DNA of 64,000 bases from Diphasiastrum complanatum. Its lineage: Eukaryota; Streptophyta; Lycopodiopsida; Lycopodiales; Lycopodiaceae. Each line of letters starts with the position of its first letter. The first letter of the stretch is position 1. The stretch lies in the NCBI GenBank assembly GCA_029204225.1, contig CM055111.1, positions 1,072,453-1,136,452 of the forward strand. Reading direction: 5' to 3'. Below the pieces are notes generated by a model. It was given only the letters and a program-made list of their open reading frames with translations. It ran no database searches and had not been told where the DNA came from. Positions 39,868 to 53,334 of the stretch are shown piece by piece. A program made the position numbers and the translations under genes.

Positions 39868-42677
39868 CCCTTCTAATAAATTCACTTTGTGACATATTTC
39901 AAAAACTAGAGAAGCTATTAGCTATTAACAAGATTCATAGATGTGGCATTGCATAAGCTCAAAAGACAACATTATATGACAACAAAGCAAAAATTGTGAA
40001 AGATACATTTTCATTTTGAACTCAAGAATTGATTAAAATAATGTGCGTTTTAATAGCAACTACTCTATTTATATTGCATTCGAGGAACCTTAAAGAAACC
40101 TTCCCAAGACTATCATTTAGGCAAATTGGCCTCATGGTGAAGCAATCTACTTCACCATGAGTTATTTGCTTACAATATAAGCCTAGTAATTGAATGATTT
40201 CCCTAGTTTCATATTCTTTTTTGGATTGTTCTTAGCTAGTTAATATTGGCCTTTAATTCTTAAACGATAATCTATTAAATTTTCTATGATATGGTGGTAA
40301 GACTAGCCATAATGCAATTTCAATACTACACATCCTTTTGTGCTTGCTTTTTAGATAGATATTAGTCACATGATGAACACCATGATAGAGTTCAAATCTC
40401 TATAACTAGTGCAAAAAATCCAATCATTGGATATACCTCCCAACAATTTTTCATCATATCAATTACTTTAAAGCATGTAATTCTAGCAAGTTTATGTTGT
40501 CACCATTAAAAATTTTACTTTTCTAAATGTGATTTTATTTATGACCAATCTAAGTCTTATATCCTTTGGGTGCCCTAACGATCAACTCCAAGTCATATTA
40601 AATCTAAAGTGTATGGCACCACATATCTCAAAACTGTGGCACACTAATGTTCCTACTCTGGGAAGAACTGATTTTCATTCATATCAACATTGTTATCAAT
40701 CTTGGATTGACGAAGGTGATATGTGGATCCAAATTGGAATTGATAATCGTTAAAACACAACTCTACAAGAGAGTGAAAAGATATGAATCTCATTTGATTC
40801 ACTCTTATCATGAATCATCTTTTTGTAACAAATACTAAAAAATTCACACTTGAATTTAGATTATCGATCACTCCAACCATTTGGGTAGACAATGCTCTAG
40901 ATACTAACTATCCTTGCTAATCATTCAATCTATAGCTTGTTCACAAGCTTTTGTTGGAATTCTATGCTCAAGCCCAATTCCATTAGGTAATGAGCATCAT
41001 GGAAAATTCTTGTTTATATCTATCCTTGAAAGCATAAAAAAAAGGAAGGAAGAAGGCCCAAAGTTTTGTACAGAAGAATAGAAAATTCAGGATCAAATTT
41101 TTTACCCAAGCCTATATTTCGATCCAATGTTAATCCTATCAAAGAGAGATTTTCCGACCCTGGATTGAATCGGATCGAGACGAAAAATATCCGGGATTGG
41201 ATCGGGATCTAACAAATCTGACCCTTTGTAAATTATCCGACCCTTTGTATAAATTCGATCCTTTGTATATTTTTCGATACTGTTAACTAGAAAATTCGAC
41301 CCACATACTGTCAAAATAACGGCTACCTTCTGTGGGACTGTAAGTAGATTAACTTAGGATTCCAATGCACTGATCATCTGACATCCAGTGGAGTCAACGC
41401 CCTTACATGCATCAATGTACAGGGATTATTCTATAATGATGATCAGTGGTTAAGTAAGTATAGAATCAATTAGTTATTTTATTGCTGTATTCCAGTATTC
41501 CGCTATCAACGATTTTCAGCTGAAGCCTGGTATTTTTGTGCCGACTGATTTGCGCCTAGTTTCATGCTCTTGTACTCACATTTTTAATATCAATTAGAGT
41601 GCATCGTTCCACTACTACTCTGTTCTATTGCGCATTGTATTGTTCGATCCATCTTAAATGCATTCTGCTGCACTTCTGATCCACTACACCATCTGCTCAC
41701 CACTTCCGCTGCACACCACGTTTCAATTGATTTTCGACTGCATCACCAAATGGAGAAAACGAGATGGCAAGGCTTTTGCCTTAATCACTCGAAATTTAAA
41801 ATTTGACTATCCATCAAAATTTAAATAGGTCAATCAGAAGATACTTTGTAGCTATTTAAGTACGGGTTTATGTCAAAAAATATTCAAGAAGTTGTAAAAA
41901 CTAGCACACCATCGTGCTAGTTTACAAAAAAAAAAAAAAAAAAAACTTTAAAAACATGTAATTTTTTTTCAAAAGACTTAAAAATTTTAAATAGTTTTGA
42001 AAATTATGATTTAGAGAAAGACATAAAAAACTAAGGATGAAATAAAAGCACCAGATGCAATGTAAAAATGATTTGTGAACATTGCATGATCGATTGAAAT
42101 TGAAAAGATCTTGAAAAATGACAATAGCATTTTTTGTATATGGTTTATCAACTCTTGCAACTAGTACTAAATTCGTAATATTGTGTATCATTTTCACATA
42201 TGTTTTATGATCTAAAAGAAAACCTTCAAGTTTAAATTTTGTAATTATGTAACTCTGTAAGTCGAACTATTGTCTAAATGAATTTGTGTCTAAAGCCTTG
42301 GCTAAAATTTTATTTAAGTAAAAAATATTTTGACTTAAGTGTTCAATTCAATGTTATTGATATGAAAAAAAAAATTCATTACAAAATAAATAGTTTTCTA
42401 TACTGTTTTAAACTAATCATGAATATTTTTTCATATTAAAAGAACATTCAATTTTTTTTTTCAATATTTTGAGTTTGAATGTAAAGGTGATTTGTCAATA
42501 TGTGTCAAGATGACAAGGTTACAAAGTTTATCAAGATTTGTGTGGAGTGTCGAAGAACATCCTGTGTTGAACAATGAGTGTCAAGTGTTAGAAATTTGAA
42601 AGGAGTTATACATGATTCAAGATGACTAATAATTGTAAAAATCTAATATGAGTCCTTGTACTTCAATTAGACTATAG

Positions 42678-42681
<4 letters not shown>

Positions 42682-42752
<71 letters not shown>
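42682..42752. repeat. (TA)n microsatellite, about 70 bp
   Basis: Uninterrupted TA repeat, potentially cruciform-forming. Confidence 0.97.
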
Positions 42753-42756
<4 letters not shown>

Positions 42757-43895
42757 TCTACATTAAAATTGTATCTTATCATAATAATTAGAGAATCCAT
42801 CCTTTATGTTTTAAAAATAAAATTGTAATGAATGTCTATTTTATATAGAAGAAGACAATCGAACAACTTGAAAATGTCTTTTGACTAATGAGATAGAATT
42901 ACTAATAGATCAAACCAAAAGTTTAGATAGTAATTGCATCAATGAAAAAAACACTTCTTGCTAATTGCAAGTAATTTATAATGAAATTGATTTTGAAGCT
43001 ACGTGGAAGAATCAACCAATCAAGATGATATATTTTGGCAATATAGAAGAGATAAAATAGAGCTTTATAAAAATGAGAGAAATATAGCCACTCTATTTCA
43101 TATGAAATTAAAGCTAGTAACCATAAATGAGACACAATCAAATCATTGTATAATTCACTATTGTCTTAACATGCTCACTTAATTTTATGAGAAACAAAAA
43201 AACGTTATGATAATTGTCAAATTCAGTATGAAAAAAGTGAGAATTGTACAAATTCTCTTAGAGAAATAAAAGACAATATTACGCAATTATGAGTTAGATT
43301 TATAAGACTTTGAGGAAAAAAGACAATTTAGCTTCAGATGATTACTAAGGCCTTAAAATATAGTAGTATTAACAATAGGAATAACTATATTATACACAAA
43401 AAGGTATCTACTTTAAATTGGTAAGTAATATGTGCAGGCAAGTTTTGTATGTATCAATCAAATTCAAGGTGAAGACTCATAAAAATACAAGAAGAGTGGA
43501 TGGACCTAACTCTATTATTCTTTAAGACTATTTAACTCATTGATATGTCATAGAAATCTAGCTTCACATTTGAAATTTTTTTATGGAAGTCTTATGAGAG
43601 AAATTCACAACTAATTTTCTAGAAAAAAATTCCCGATGAGTTATCATAAATCCAAAAGAAGATCTTTCAACATTTTATGCAGATTATGAGGGTTTATGTG
43701 ACATGTCATGTGAAAAATTGCCTATATTGGCAAATCTAGCTATGTCAAATAATGTAAATATGTACATTAGTGGGTCCCACATGTGTGAGGCCATGGAGTC
43801 ACGTGGGAAACCTATATTAGAGTAGGTTAGATCATGTCTAAAAAGTGGGTCAAGTTTATCTGGTAGTGATTCCTACTTTCTAGATTTATGGAGTA

Positions 43896-44719
43896 GGTTG
43901 ATCAATCTAGCCACAATATGGCAAGACTCTGGGTGTATCCACTAATGGACTTTCTATCCATCTTGTCACCTACAAAATCCGAATCCGAGTAGGCTCTCAC
44001 AAGTGCAAGTTAGATCCTTCATAAAGTATGCCAAAAAAATCTAGTACTAGAAACATATCTAAGTACTCTCTTGGCACTTTTCCAATGATGAACTAAAGAA
44101 GCTTGCATACTTTGACTCAACTTGCTTACACAAAAACTTAAGTCAGGTCTGATGATGGTTAAATAGATTAGAGAGCCTATAAGCTTCCTAAAGAGGATGT
44201 CCTCAAAGGATGCTTCATCACCTTCATTGGTTGCTTTCACAACATGCTCCATAGGGGTGTCAATCCCCTTACAATCTTTCATACCAAACCTTTCAAGAAT
44301 GGAAGTAGCATACTTAGATTGACTTATGAAAGTTCAATTACTACTTCTAGACACTTCTATCCCAAGTATAAACTTTAGGAAGCCTAGATCTACCATCTTG
44401 AACTCACTAGATAAATCAACTTTTAGTTCGCTTATGCCTTCATCATCATTTCCTGTCATAATGATGTCATCAACATAAAGTACCAAAATGATGATCTTTC
44501 CTTCATTACATTTGAAATATAAAGAAGGTTCATAAGCACTTAGTACAAAGCCAAGGGAATAGAGAAAATCATGCAACCTAGAGTACCAAGCTCTAGGTGC
44601 TTGCTTCAAGCCATATAGGCTCTTCCTTAAGTAGCACACTTTTTGCTCCTCACCAACCTTGATGAAGCCCTTGGGTTGCATCATGTAGATTTCCTCTTCT
44701 AAAAAGCCATTCAAGAAAG
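43896..44719 (-). pseudogene. Copia RT/RNase H fragment (Copia III)
   Basis: Minus-strand coding runs from MNGFLEEEIYMMQPKGF at 44714 through [16 protein letters not shown], the catalytic YVDDIIMTGND and LGFLKFILGIEV. It then passes through CKGIDTPMEH and RKLIGSLIYLTIIRPDLSF to the RNase H start YSDSDFVGDKMDRKSISGY near 43950. RT is cut off abruptly at 44719, after the first catalytic block, against unrelated sequence. It is a fragment of the Copia family also present at 48.2-49.7 kb. Confidence 0.88.
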
Positions 44720-44740
44720 ATTATATAACATGCATGTTTA

Positions 44741-47310
44741 ATGATTTACAAGCTTGTTTTGGTTTCGTGTGAATCGTTTTTCTCGTTACATGATTTAGTT
44801 ATGTTTGATTTTGAAATAATGGAAAAGTTTGATCTTCATATTGTGCTCCCACTCGATTGTGCTTCAATTTATAAGAGAAACACCAAAGCTGGTCAGATTA
44901 ATGAGACTTGTAAAAAAGAACTTAGAGAAAAAAAATTGTAGAAATATTGATTTGTGGACAATTGGATCAATTTATCCCAGAGATCCAAGTACAGGTTGTT
45001 TTTTAGACTTTCAAACTACTGGCCAGTTATTGAATTTTGTGTGTAATGGACATAGTGGATTGTTGGGATACTGTCAAAAGTTGAGCCAATACGGGAGTAT
45101 TGGAGTATTTGTTGAATCAAACAAACAATGAGAAGGCAATACTTCAAGAAAATTTGCAATCCAAATATACAAGAATACGGCATCGAGCTCCAATATATCA
45201 GAATTGAAAACTATTGTTACTGAGCTTCAAATATCCAATCAAGTTATGTTGAGAGACGTTGAGAATTATAAAAGAGAAATCTTGAGTGCTATTGTTGAAG
45301 GCGAAGTTCTCAGGAGAAAATTAAATATAAGAAAACACAAACGACTTCCAAAAAAATACATAGATGATCTGTCTTCAAGAAGTGGAAACAAGAAGAAAAG
45401 GATTCAAGCATTCAAGTAAGTTTTAATCACAAGAGCAATGACACGCCTTGCTAAGTTTTTATGTGCTTGTTTTTCTAATGCTTGCTAATTTAATTATTTA
45501 TTATGTCTTGCAGATTATCTTTGGTGGCGAGAGAACATTATAAAGATTCTACGAGTATTGGAAAATCTTTGGGTTTCATATTGTCATCAAAAACTACAAA
45601 AGAAACGTTAAAGAATTCTCTTTATGACAGGATTAAGAATGATATTGTTGCAGTGATTATACAGAGCATTCAACATGTCTTGGATGCAAGAGTTATGTGA
45701 TGATTCAAGAATTAGTCGTAAAGCATATACTCTATTGTTTAAAATTGTACAGGAAGCCTTTGCACATGTGAAGATTCAAAAGCTACCTCTTCCTCGTCCA
45801 TTTAGAGTAAAAAAAGCAAGATATTGTCTTAATGAGAGTATGAGTATGCTTGTAGGTGAATCATTTCATATCAAGAAATTGTATACATGTGAGAGTGGAA
45901 CATTGGAATACAATGAGTCCAGAATCTATTTTTGGATATTAACAAAGTAGTGGCATACATGATTAAATATTACAAAATATTTGAAAGAAAAGTCCAAGGA
46001 AAATTGATATTGGTTATTAAACTTGATGAGTATGAAATTGTTGAAGGACAAAAATTGGAACGGGTAAGTATCACCTTTATGAACAAAGCATTGAACAATA
46101 CTGAAAATGGTGCAAATGATTCCTCATTTAGTGTTCAATCAGAGAATGAAATATGGTGGTTAGCAGCATTTCAAGTATATTTCAATTTTACTTAGTATTG
46201 TATTTTATCACCTAAGTTGCTAATGTCAATGTTCGTAACTTTGTATGTGTTTGTTACTTTTCAGGTTTTAAAAGAAGACCATGCTATCTTGTCGTGGATT
46301 TTTTTGACATCAAATTATGCGAAGATTATTGAAGAGCACATGGGTGGAAACAAAATATATGTGCCAAACTATGGCACGTTTCAAATTTTATGGCATCTTG
46401 CAGGTGATTTGAAGACACTCAAATGTATGTATAATGTTTCGCATGGGGCAAATACTAAACACCCTTGTTTGTGTTGTATGAAGAATTGTAAAGACTTGAA
46501 TTTGACAAGATCACGAGTTGGTCCAACAAGAGATCGAGAGGATCCGAACTTTAGACCTGTGTTGGCAATTCCATTGATCAATGTTCATATATGCACATTG
46601 CATGCTGAGGTACGAATTATTGAAAAATTGATTCACAATCATATTTTGTATGTCTAGAATACCAAACCTGAATCGGCCTCTAAATTTGGAATTGAGAGAT
46701 TAGAGCAAGTACTTTCAAAAGCAGGTTTGCACAAGGGGAATGTAAAAATAGAAAAAAGTGAAAAACTATCGGGTGAATCAGGGAACATTCCAAACAAGCC
46801 ATCTGTTGGAGGTGCAAAAGCTAAAAGGTTTTTATCCAATCACACTGGAAAGTCTTCTACCGTGACATACCATGTTTGGAAAGACGTTGTTGCAGCATCA
46901 AAAGATTTTGAAGAGAGGGGCAACACAAGATTAAAAAAAGCTGCAGTATGGCAAAATCTCGACAATTTGATTGGCATGTTGCGAAAAGAAAAGTTATCTG
47001 AAATTGACATTGCAAATTTACAAAAATATTGTGAGATATTTGTCAAATCGGTAGCAGAATGTTGGGGAGAGAATCATGTTAAACACTATATGGTAATTCA
47101 CTATTTGTTTCTGTGCAAAAATTGTTCTGCAACATCATATATTTGATTTTTGATATATGTATTTTATTGGTTGCAGCATATTCTATTACATCACATGACA
47201 TTTTTTGCAAAAGAATATGGAAGTATGAGCATATGGTCTTCTCAAGGCATGGAGAAATCACATTGGCAAGCAAGAGGAGGTTTTCATTGAGCAACCGACC
47301 ATGATGGATA
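44741..47310 (+). pseudogene. Broken multi-exon gene, possible RNase-H-like transposase
   Basis: I cannot assign a family. Exons supported by GT-AG sites and phase: ?-45415, 45514-46174, 46265-47092 and 47177-about 47290. Lesions are an in-frame TGA at 45129, frameshifts near 45690 and 45925, and an in-frame TAG at 46655. Visible motifs are KRLPKKYIDDLSSRSG, LPLPRPFRVKKARYCLNESM, NEIWWLAAF, AGDLKTLKC, then HPCLCCMKNC (clustered cysteines, possible metal site), HICTLHAEVRIIEKL, VKHYM and, across the last intron, HILLHHMTFFAKEYGS and WSSQGMEKSHWQAR. The order GDLK, Cys pair, LH-acid, then GS-x3-W-S-x-G-x-E recalls the core of RAG1/Transib-type transposases, by memory and by eye only. A domesticated or cellular gene is the alternative. 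Confidence 0.5.
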
Positions 47311-47482
47311 TAATTCAAAGAGATGCTACTTATATCAATTATTTCAATGGTTCTACAAAAGAGCACAGTTTAGATATCAAATCAAATATTCAACAAATCT
47401 CATTTCATTCAAAAAGGCATTTCAACATCTGAGGAAAAATAGTTCAACTTCATCATCGTAATAGAAAAACAATCAAAATATT

Positions 47483-48150
47483 ACATATCCTCATCGGTAT
47501 CAAAGGTCAGCTGAGCAGTATGGTCATGAAGAAATTGTCTCCTCTCATATGGATCCAGATGCTCAATTGATCTTCTTTTGCTCAACTCTATGTAACTTGC
47601 GTGCACTGCTAAAGCAGATGATCTTTTGAGTACATTTTTAGAAACATAACCCAATATTTTAATAGCTATATCCCTCTTCACAAAAATAATTTTGTATGTA
47701 CTTTTAGGATATCTATGTCCATCACAAACATAGGACAATGCCTTTATTGCCATTACTATAGTTCCTGCTTGTGAATAAAAGTTGTCATGTTGAATACAAA
47801 TTTTATTTTGTACAAAGTATCTCAAGTAATGGCACAATGTTGAATCCTTATGGCCAACAACACCTCAGGCACCTTCTCTTCTCGTAGCAAAATCATCAAC
47901 TTCAATTGTGTCCTGCAACATAAATACGAAAATTTGTAATCAATTAAATTTTCAGATGGATTTTGATTGAATACAATGCTAGATATGATTATGATGGAAT
48001 AAGAAAATAAAAATTACCATGTCATGCTGATCATATCCAACAATCCTTTTCCATGCAAGTCATGCCCAGCAAGAAACGTATCCTCAGAAAAAACGTATTG
48101 CTCTGGAGGAGGATATCTTTTTTTGCTCCAACATGACATTCCAAAAGGAC
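47483..48150 (-). pseudogene. Convergent partner gene, unrecognised, two exons
   Basis: Minus-strand exon 1 is about 48150-48018 (KKRYPPPEQYVFSEDTF, GHDLHGKGLLDMISM) with a gtaatt donor. Exon 2 is 47911-47483, starting after tgcag with DTIEVDDFATRREG. Then comes an in-frame TGA and a 118-codon open stretch (LCHYLRYFVQNKICIQHDNF, IVMAIKALSYVCDGHRYP, ERRQFLHDHTAQLTF) that ends in the acidic FDTDEDM. It faces the gene at 44741-47310 tail to tail with under 200 bp between. No known domain was recognised. The upstream part is lost against a Copia fragment near 48.15-48.19 kb. Confidence 0.45.
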
Positions 48151-48184
48151 TACTTTTCCACTCTACTCTCTTCTGAGGTTAAAA

Positions 48185-49690
48185 GGTTTATTTTTACAAC
48201 TAGTGATCAAGAGTGTAGAATAAGTGGTGTAGGTACTATTCCATTCTGTTTGGATCATCCAAAAGGATGAATCTTGAAAATGTCCCTTTATGTACCATCT
48301 ATCACAAAGAATTTGTTGAGTGTTGGCCAATTAATGGATAATGGCCTTGTTGTACAATTTAAGCATGGAGTTTAAGCTAGTTACAATAAGATTGATCTTT
48401 AGTCTTGCTACTACTTTCAATTGGAAGCTATTTCATCTTAATGTTACAAATGCCTTCCTCAATGGCTACTTGGAGGAAGATATCTACATGAGGCAACCCG
48501 AGGGGTTCATCAAGAAGGATCACGAGGAAAAAGTGTGTTTTTTTGAAAAACAGTCTCTATGGACTCAAACAAGAACCTAGAGCATGGTACTCTAGTCTAA
48601 CTCTTTCCTTATCTCCATCAACTTTGTTTTGAGTTCATATGATCCATCATTGTACATTAGATTTCATGATGGAAAGATCATTATACTTGTATTGTATGCT
48701 GATGACATTATTTTAAGTGAAAATGATCTAGATGGAATAAGAGATATAAAGGTTGCTTTATCTAAAGAGTCTATTGATCTCGGCCTATTGCACTTCATTC
48801 TAGGAATAGAAGTCATAAGAGGATTGGATTTTCGCTTTATATGTCAACCTAAATATGGTACATCCATCCTAGATAGTTTTGGAATGAAGAATTGTAAAGG
48901 AATTGAGACTCCAATGGAGCAAAATGTTAAAGCATCTATAAGTGGTGATGAAGCATCCTTTGAGGACATCACTCTTTATAGAAGGCTTATAGGCTCCTTA
49001 ATCTATTTGACTATAACTAGACCTTATCTTAGTTATAAGGTTGGTAAGTTAAGCCAATTTATGCAATGTCCTCTTGTGTCACATTGGAAGATGGCCAAAA
49101 GAGTCCTATGATATATCTCATCAACTAGGAATTCTGTTATACTCTACAAAGGGACTAGTCTTGGCTTAAGAGCCTATATTGACTCGGATTTTGCAGGCGC
49201 CAAAGTGGATCAAAAGTCACTAAGTGCATTTGCAACAATTTTATGTGATGGAGTGATATCATGGCTTTCAAATAAGCAAGATGCTATTTCCTTATCTTCG
49301 ACAAAATCCGAGTATAAGGCCTTGACATCAAGCAAGGAGGTCTTATGGCTCAAGAGGCTATTGGTGGAACTTCATGTCATGGAGGAGGAGATACCTACAA
49401 TCTTTTGTGATAGTAGTTCAGACCAATCACTTGCAACCAATCCTACATTCCATGCAAGGAGCAAGCATATCGAGATTGCTCATCATTTTGTAAGGAAGAA
49501 GGTGCAAGCCAAAGAAATCAAGCTCCTACATGTGTCTTCATCAAATTGCTTAGCTGATTTGTTCATTAAATCCTTGCCTAAGGATTCATTTGTCAAAAAG
49601 CAAAGATCTTTACTTGGATTAATTGATATAAGTATCAGAGTTTCCAAAGCTAAATTTGAGGAGTGGAATGAGGCTAGAATGGCAAATTAG
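48185..49690 (+). pseudogene. Copia protease-RT-RNase H fragment (Copia IV)
   Basis: It starts in the protease C-terminal part (TSDQECRISGVGTIPF, SLYVPSITKNLLSVGQLMDNG), then at about 48372 jumps directly into RT ([35 protein letters not shown]). Integrase and the first RT block are therefore deleted. RT has YADD instead of YVDD (LVLYADDIILSEND), then LGIEVIRG, CKGIETPMEQ and LIGSLIYLTITRP. RNase H follows after an in-frame stop: YIDSDFAGAKVDQKS, SSTKSEYKAL, HARSKHIEI and LADLFIKSLPKD. It ends with a stop at about 49690. A frame break lies near 48560. Confidence 0.88.
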
Positions 49691-52600
49691 GACAAGAAAT
49701 CTCAATCAACTTCCTTATTACATGCTGGAAATTCATCTAGCTCAAGGTGAGGAAGAGGATTTCTATGTATCCAATCCTCCATAGTGAACACGTCGATGAA
49801 TTTTTAGAGCTCACTGACAAAACTCAAGTTCTACACTATGTACTTTGATTGTTTTTGGATCTAAGTAAGAACAAAGTGTTTTTCACTTCATTTTCAGTCT
49901 ACAGACCATATTGAGTACTGTTTCACATGTGTGTGGGCTGTACTTGGCTTTTGATCAATGATTGTAGATTGCTGATCTTGATTGATACATCCCAAATTGC
50001 TATTCTAGATTTCAAATTCTTGTGTCTAGTTTGTATTTGTTTTATGATCAATCAATCAATCACTCTTGTGAAGCATTAATGCATCATTTAAGGTCCAAAG
50101 TATTGTACTTTGACATATCATATACTAATAAGATAATGTTGTAGTAAGAGAATGTAATTCTAGTTTGACAAACTAGTTCATTGCTAGCTTTCAACTAATT
50201 CTAATATTAGCACTCAAACAATGACAATATAGTATAAATTTGAAATATAAGAGACTATTGTTTTATCAACACCAAAAAAAGCCAACTTTTCAAAGTCCTC
50301 ACCTTGAATTTAATCCATAAACTCAAAACAAAAATGAAAAAAATTAAGGCTCATATGAAGGAAAATGAATGTAGAATTATGGAGGCACTATCAAGACACA
50401 ATTTTGGTAACAAATGTAAAAACTATACACATTATCAAAATCAAATATTTAATTGTCATCGTAACAATCATTTATGGTGGCCTTGGCCATGGAGAAAGCA
50501 AGCAAATGCCATGATATATGTCATCAATAAGACTTATTTAGAAATTTCATGATATAGAAATGATAAAGATGAAGTAGTTCCAAGTGGAGATCTATTTGAG
50601 AAAGACTATGGGGATTTATGACCAACATGAGCTTTTAACATTAAAAATAGTTTATTGATTGTTCCAACATCCAATTTCAAATTGATATAAATCGCACTTC
50701 AAAAAAAATGTCATACTTTTACTTTGATGGACCACTTCACAAATGTCACTTGAAATTATTGTTGTATTATGAATATTTTGTTACTCAAATTTGTACTTCC
50801 ATGTGAATAGGAAAGAAGTTGTTGCACCACAAGTTCCTTGATTGAGATGTATTTTGGAAATCAAAATTTGATACCACAATGTTTTCATTTGATTCAATGT
50901 ATTGAGATGTTGCTTATATAATGTTTTTATTGATTCAATGTGCCATATGATATAAGAGAAAAAAAAAAATTGTTTTCAATATTGATACGGTATATTTGTA
51001 CATGATTTTAATTATGAAATATTCTGAATAGATTTGTGATTTTATCTTTTTTGAGTTTATAAAATATAGTGGAGTGATGAAAACAGATTTATAAGATGGA
51101 AATTTTTCTATAGTAATTAAAAAACAAATTTGTTCATAAAATTGATATTAAAATTTCTAACAACTGAGGTAGATTTTAGCTACATTGTCTTAAGATTTGA
51201 ACTTTAATCAAAACTCTATTAAACTCAAATGTTAAGTGTTATTCTCTTTTCATGAAACCAGTCATAGAGATGTAAAAAGTGACTTAAATTTTTAACAATT
51301 CAATGTATGAGCATATAGCTTCAAAACCTTCCAAATATTTTTCATTTACATCATTTGATAATTCATAGAAAAGAATTAACCTCTCCAATTATTGTAATTG
51401 TCAAGCTAGCACATTTTAATTCCATTTTTGTAAGATATTTCAATTCTAGAAGGTCACTTTTACTTTTATGTTATAACATTCTAGAGAACATGAATAACAA
51501 TAATAGGCATAATGTGCACCATGTATACTTACACACTTCCATGTGGATACCATATTAGATTTAAATAGTGAAAATTAAAACTTTTCTAAGCTTTTGCATT
51601 TCTCATCAAATAGATTTTTTATAAACATCAAACTGCTATATATCAATATTGAATTTTTTAGATCAATTGCAATATATGGTTTGTTATATACTATTTTGAT
51701 TTCAATGCACTCAATCATGGAATGGCATGATAGACAATATGCATAAAATTTTGTACTAACAAGAACATGTGCGTTAATATATAGTAGATAAAACAAGCAC
51801 AACTTCCATATTGAAAATATAGAACATTTGTATCAAAACAATATAATTTTTTTAAGCTTTTTGTACTAGTAAAAACTTTCAAGCATATTCGATTTGTGAT
51901 ATTTTTTTTCAAATTGTACAACATGGACATTGGACTATGGCTAGGTTCAGGTCACCTTCAATTGATATCATTAAGCTGGTTGCCATTAAAAAAATTGAAT
52001 TTTTAGTGATATTTTGTATCCTTCATGAATCAAATTAAAAAATATTTCTAGTGAGGAGTACAATTGAGTGGATTGGAGTGAGCATTATGGCACAAGAAAG
52101 AAACTTTATTCCATATGTTTTAAACAATTTAAATCATGTAACTAGTCTTATAAACATTAGCATTTAAAACAAGTATAATTGTGTGACTTTCACATTTGAG
52201 AATAAGTGTTATCACTTTTTGTGATGGTTTAAAAAAAATTCATGTCTAAGTTTTCATTCTCGACTGAAACTAATAGTTCGTATTTTAGCTACAAATGGAT
52301 TGAATTGCAGCATGTATGCATAAAGCAAAAGTTTGTTATCTATTGTCTCTTACGTCATGTCATGAAGATATGGTTTGAAAAACAATACATAAGTATAAAA
52401 AGATAAAAATAAACATCAAACACTCCTTATAGCTTTAGATAAACAAGATCATAATATCTATGATATAATTGTAGTAAGTGATGTCCAAAATCTTGAATAG
52501 ATATAGTGCCAATAAGATTTTTATTGAAAGACCTATTCAATTGACAACACCATATTGATTGTAATATTTATTGATTTAGACTAAACCACTATCAAAGATG

Positions 52601-53215
52601 ACAACTTAACTAAACATGGATACTTAGATACGAAAGTAGAAATCAATCTATCATTTAAGCTTGTGAAGATTTCTTATTGTACTTCATCATTACCACTCAA
52701 ATACCCATGAAAAAATCTCCATCCAATCTTATCATAAATTGTTTCTCCTGTTATCATAAAAAATCAGTGGCATTTTGTTAAGCACTATAATATCAATGGA
52801 TGGGAGCATTGAAAATTTGATTGTGGATGAGTCTTCATTAGTACACACTCTTTATCTATGCATTACTTTATATTGAATGATAAATATCTTCATAAGCCAC
52901 ATTGCATTCTTTTATTGACATCTTGATTCCTACAAATTCAAAGCTTTTAAGATTAGGCATATTGTCAGGTAAATTATGCTCATTGCCAAACAATTATGTT
53001 TTTTGTGAATCAAAACAAAAGTGTTATGGTTGACTATAATATTTTATGTTGTATTTTCCTATGTCGATGTCAAAATTATGGCACATTCTACATCGAAACA
53101 GCAACCTATGTAGATCTCACTCCAAGATTTTGTATACACTTTAAAACATGCAACATAGGCAATCTCATGCATGGTACTTTACCCACCTTGTTGGGTGTTG
53201 CATGATGAGCTAATT
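49691..53215. other. AT-rich gene-free region
   Basis: No coding, tRNA or LTR signal recognised in about 3.5 kb. Open frames here are short and of random composition. Confidence 0.5.
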
Positions 53216-53334
53216 CTAGTGACGTCTTCTCATACAGAAGATGCATTGGACATTGATAGCATGTACATCAATCAAAGTCAACCCAGCACAATTCGATAAG
53301 TAGAGGGTGATCCAAGTATTTCCATTAACACAAA

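Larger units (their letters stand above)
38921..43895. other. AT-rich intergenic region
   Basis: No gene recognised. It holds two (GA)n tracts, poly(A) near 41928-41944, a (TA)n tract, and a short segment at 41215-41285 in which GACCCTTTGTA-like words repeat three times. Confidence 0.5.

Noticed and set aside
39296-39895. Minus-strand ORFs of up to 155 codons with long Ser-Leu runs
   Set aside because: They are readings through the two (GA)n microsatellites.
41102-41314. ORF with DPDPIPD residues
   Set aside because: It arises from repeated GATCC/GACCC words, and no family is recognised.
46611-46657. 48-bp intron that would remove the TAG at 46655
   Set aside because: A GT and an AG exist, but 48 bp is below the usual plant minimum, and the frame on both sides is continuous. 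A nonsense mutation is simpler.
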